NCBI RefSeq assembly: GCF_032884065.1
Contig: NW_027062961.1
Coordinates: forward strand, 39,410 to 103,409
DNA from: Artemia franciscana
Lineage: Eukaryota > Arthropoda > Branchiopoda > Anostraca > Artemiidae
Reading direction: 5' to 3'
Length of the DNA: 64,000 nt
The notes beneath the pieces are model-generated. The model did not search any database. It saw only the letters and a list, made by a program, of their open reading frames with translations, and was not told the DNA's origin. Positions within the stretch are counted from its first letter, which is position 1; each line of letters starts with the position of its first letter. Shown one piece after another: positions 62,488 to 64,000 of the stretch. A program made the position numbers and the translations under genes.

Positions 62488-64000
62488 AGGTGTTTCTTTC
62501 CACATATGCTTAGCTATATCGAGGAATAATTCTATTGCTCGAGGGAAAAAAAAAACTCTGAACAGTTTGCTTCATTTCAATCTTTTTCCTCACTATTGTC
62601 TAATATCTGTTTATAAGGAGACAAGGAATGCTTGGCATCTCAATAAGCTGAACAAATGGAACCGCTAAGAAGGATTGTGATATCCCCTTACTTTATTGAT
62701 GAATCTTAGTGCCCTTAAAAGTAGTCATAAAACTGTCAAATATCCCTCTTTTACAAGTTATTGTTTTCAAAGATTAACAGGTTATTACGTCGAGATTATA
62801 CAATCTACTTGAACAAAAACTGGAGAGGCTGAAAGATTTTCTTTTTGGGATAGAAAAGTGAAATATAAAGCGCAATCTTACCCAAGATTTGTTACTTTTA
62901 AAAGGTGCAACTAGCAAAGTTTTCAGGTTTCCAAAAAAGTTTTCGGGTTACTAATTTTCGGGTTTCCAAAGAGTACCTCCAAAGGATTTTTTTTCTATTT
63001 CAGGAAGGAACGAATAAAGAAAAGCTCAGTTTCTAAGAATAAGATCCTTTCTCTACTTTCAGACATTTTAGAGGGTAGGATATACCCTAAGGATCGGCGT
63101 TTTTTGGGAGGGGGGGATGCGATTCTCTAAAACTTGTTCCAATTTCACTTGTAGATTCTCAATAAGTCTTTTAAATGTGGATATTCTTAAATGGGATGTT
63201 ATGCATCTAGGGTAATTTGCTTGAAGGAGGCGGGCTAAAGCCCCAAATTCATGTTTGAAGGGGGCAAAGTTTTTTTTCTGAATCTAAATGGGCAATTCGT
63301 TATTTTTCAACTTTATCAATGAAAGTACCAAAAAGGGCATTTTTCAATACGAAAAAAAGGTGCTGCAAAATCGAGGTGCGGGGAAAATTATTCCCCCATT
63401 CGCCCATCTGTCAAATATTATTGCCAAGCTGACTGATCAACCCTTAGCGTAGAAAAGTATGTAGGTAGTGTGAAAACTGCTTTAGAGAGGTTTGGACCAC
63501 TTGAATTTTGAAAATTCCTCGAAAAAAAAACGACAGCAAAGCTGTCAATGTTGGAAAAGATAGTTTGCGAAAAATAGTTTTTTAACTATAATGGAAAAGA
63601 CTGTTAGTTGACTAACTTATAGAGAGAAAGTAAAAAAAGAGAAAGTCCATTCAACCAGAAATGCAAAACCTATCTTGCAAATGGCTCAGTAAAACGAAGG
63701 ATGTGCACAAAATTATGATATTTTGTTTTTTAAAGAAAACTACTCTACTGTAACGACTTCAAGGGGGTGTGATCGGGCTAGTCTCTTCTATTAAAAGTTA
63801 TTTTTTATTTTCGTTTTTCTGCAATTTCCAAGGATTAGCATGCTATGAAATTAATTCGGATTATCTTGCAACTTGACGCAGTTAGAGTTACTCAATGCTA
63901 TTTATTATCGCTTATCAATATGTAATATTGATTACAATGTCAATAGGCCCATATTTTGCTAAATATGAACATCTAATATAAAAAATAAAGAAAAAAGACA
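62488..64000. other. No gene recognised
   Basis: AT-rich DNA with G- and A-homopolymers. TTTTCGGGTTTCCAAA-like duplication at 62920-62970. No coding sequence or known element seen. Confidence 0.45.

Overview
This is a eukaryotic, AT-rich, repeat-dense window. Genes are split by GT-AG introns, transposable elements are nested in each other, AT dinucleotide tracts exceed 200 bp, and one 100-N assembly gap is present at 3899-3998. A Not-class homeobox gene and the Helitron, hAT, LINE and TTAA-type elements point to an animal, most likely an arthropod. The dominant 1.7 kb repeat resembles sequences I associate from memory with brine shrimp (Artemia, Branchiopoda). That assignment is an inference and a database search would settle it.

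Layout. 1-3.4 kb: frameshifted Helitron Rep/helicase remnant, then a short Helitron-like tail and the assembly gap. 5.2-12.6 kb, minus strand: a three-exon homeobox gene with an eh1 repressor motif and a homeodomain split between residues 44 and 45, predicted 223 aa, intact in frame. 14-18 kb: two copies of a 1.7 kb palindromic repeat, here called PAL. 18.7-22 kb: a cluster of minus-strand Helitron derivatives with a GTGTCCCGGTCGTC minisatellite and many TGACGTCA sites. 22.6-27.9 kb: a LINE whose reverse transcriptase is interrupted by a 3,206 bp TTAA-type DNA transposon, which itself contains a PAL copy and a broken YqaJ-type nuclease. 29.9-30.5 kb: hAT transposase remnant. 32.5-46 kb: more PAL copies, a second LINE fragment and several old tandem duplications. 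46.4-48.1 kb, minus strand: an intact 572-aa open reading frame of unknown identity with basic NLS-like and coiled-coil segments. 49.2-62.5 kb: GTA and AT microsatellites and further PAL copies, including one inserted inside another. 62.5-64 kb: nothing recognised.

Only two loci look like functional host genes: the homeobox gene and the 572-aa gene. The most interesting structure is the PAL family. It is noncoding and about 1.7 kb, begins with a near-perfect 120 bp-arm palindrome, and ends in a small hairpin. Substitutions that separate copies occur in matched form in both arms of the same copy, and one copy has the palindrome spacer inverted. This suggests arm-to-arm conversion, or copying through a hairpin intermediate. 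A pre-insertion site for one copy is preserved in a neighbouring duplicate and helps define the element ends.
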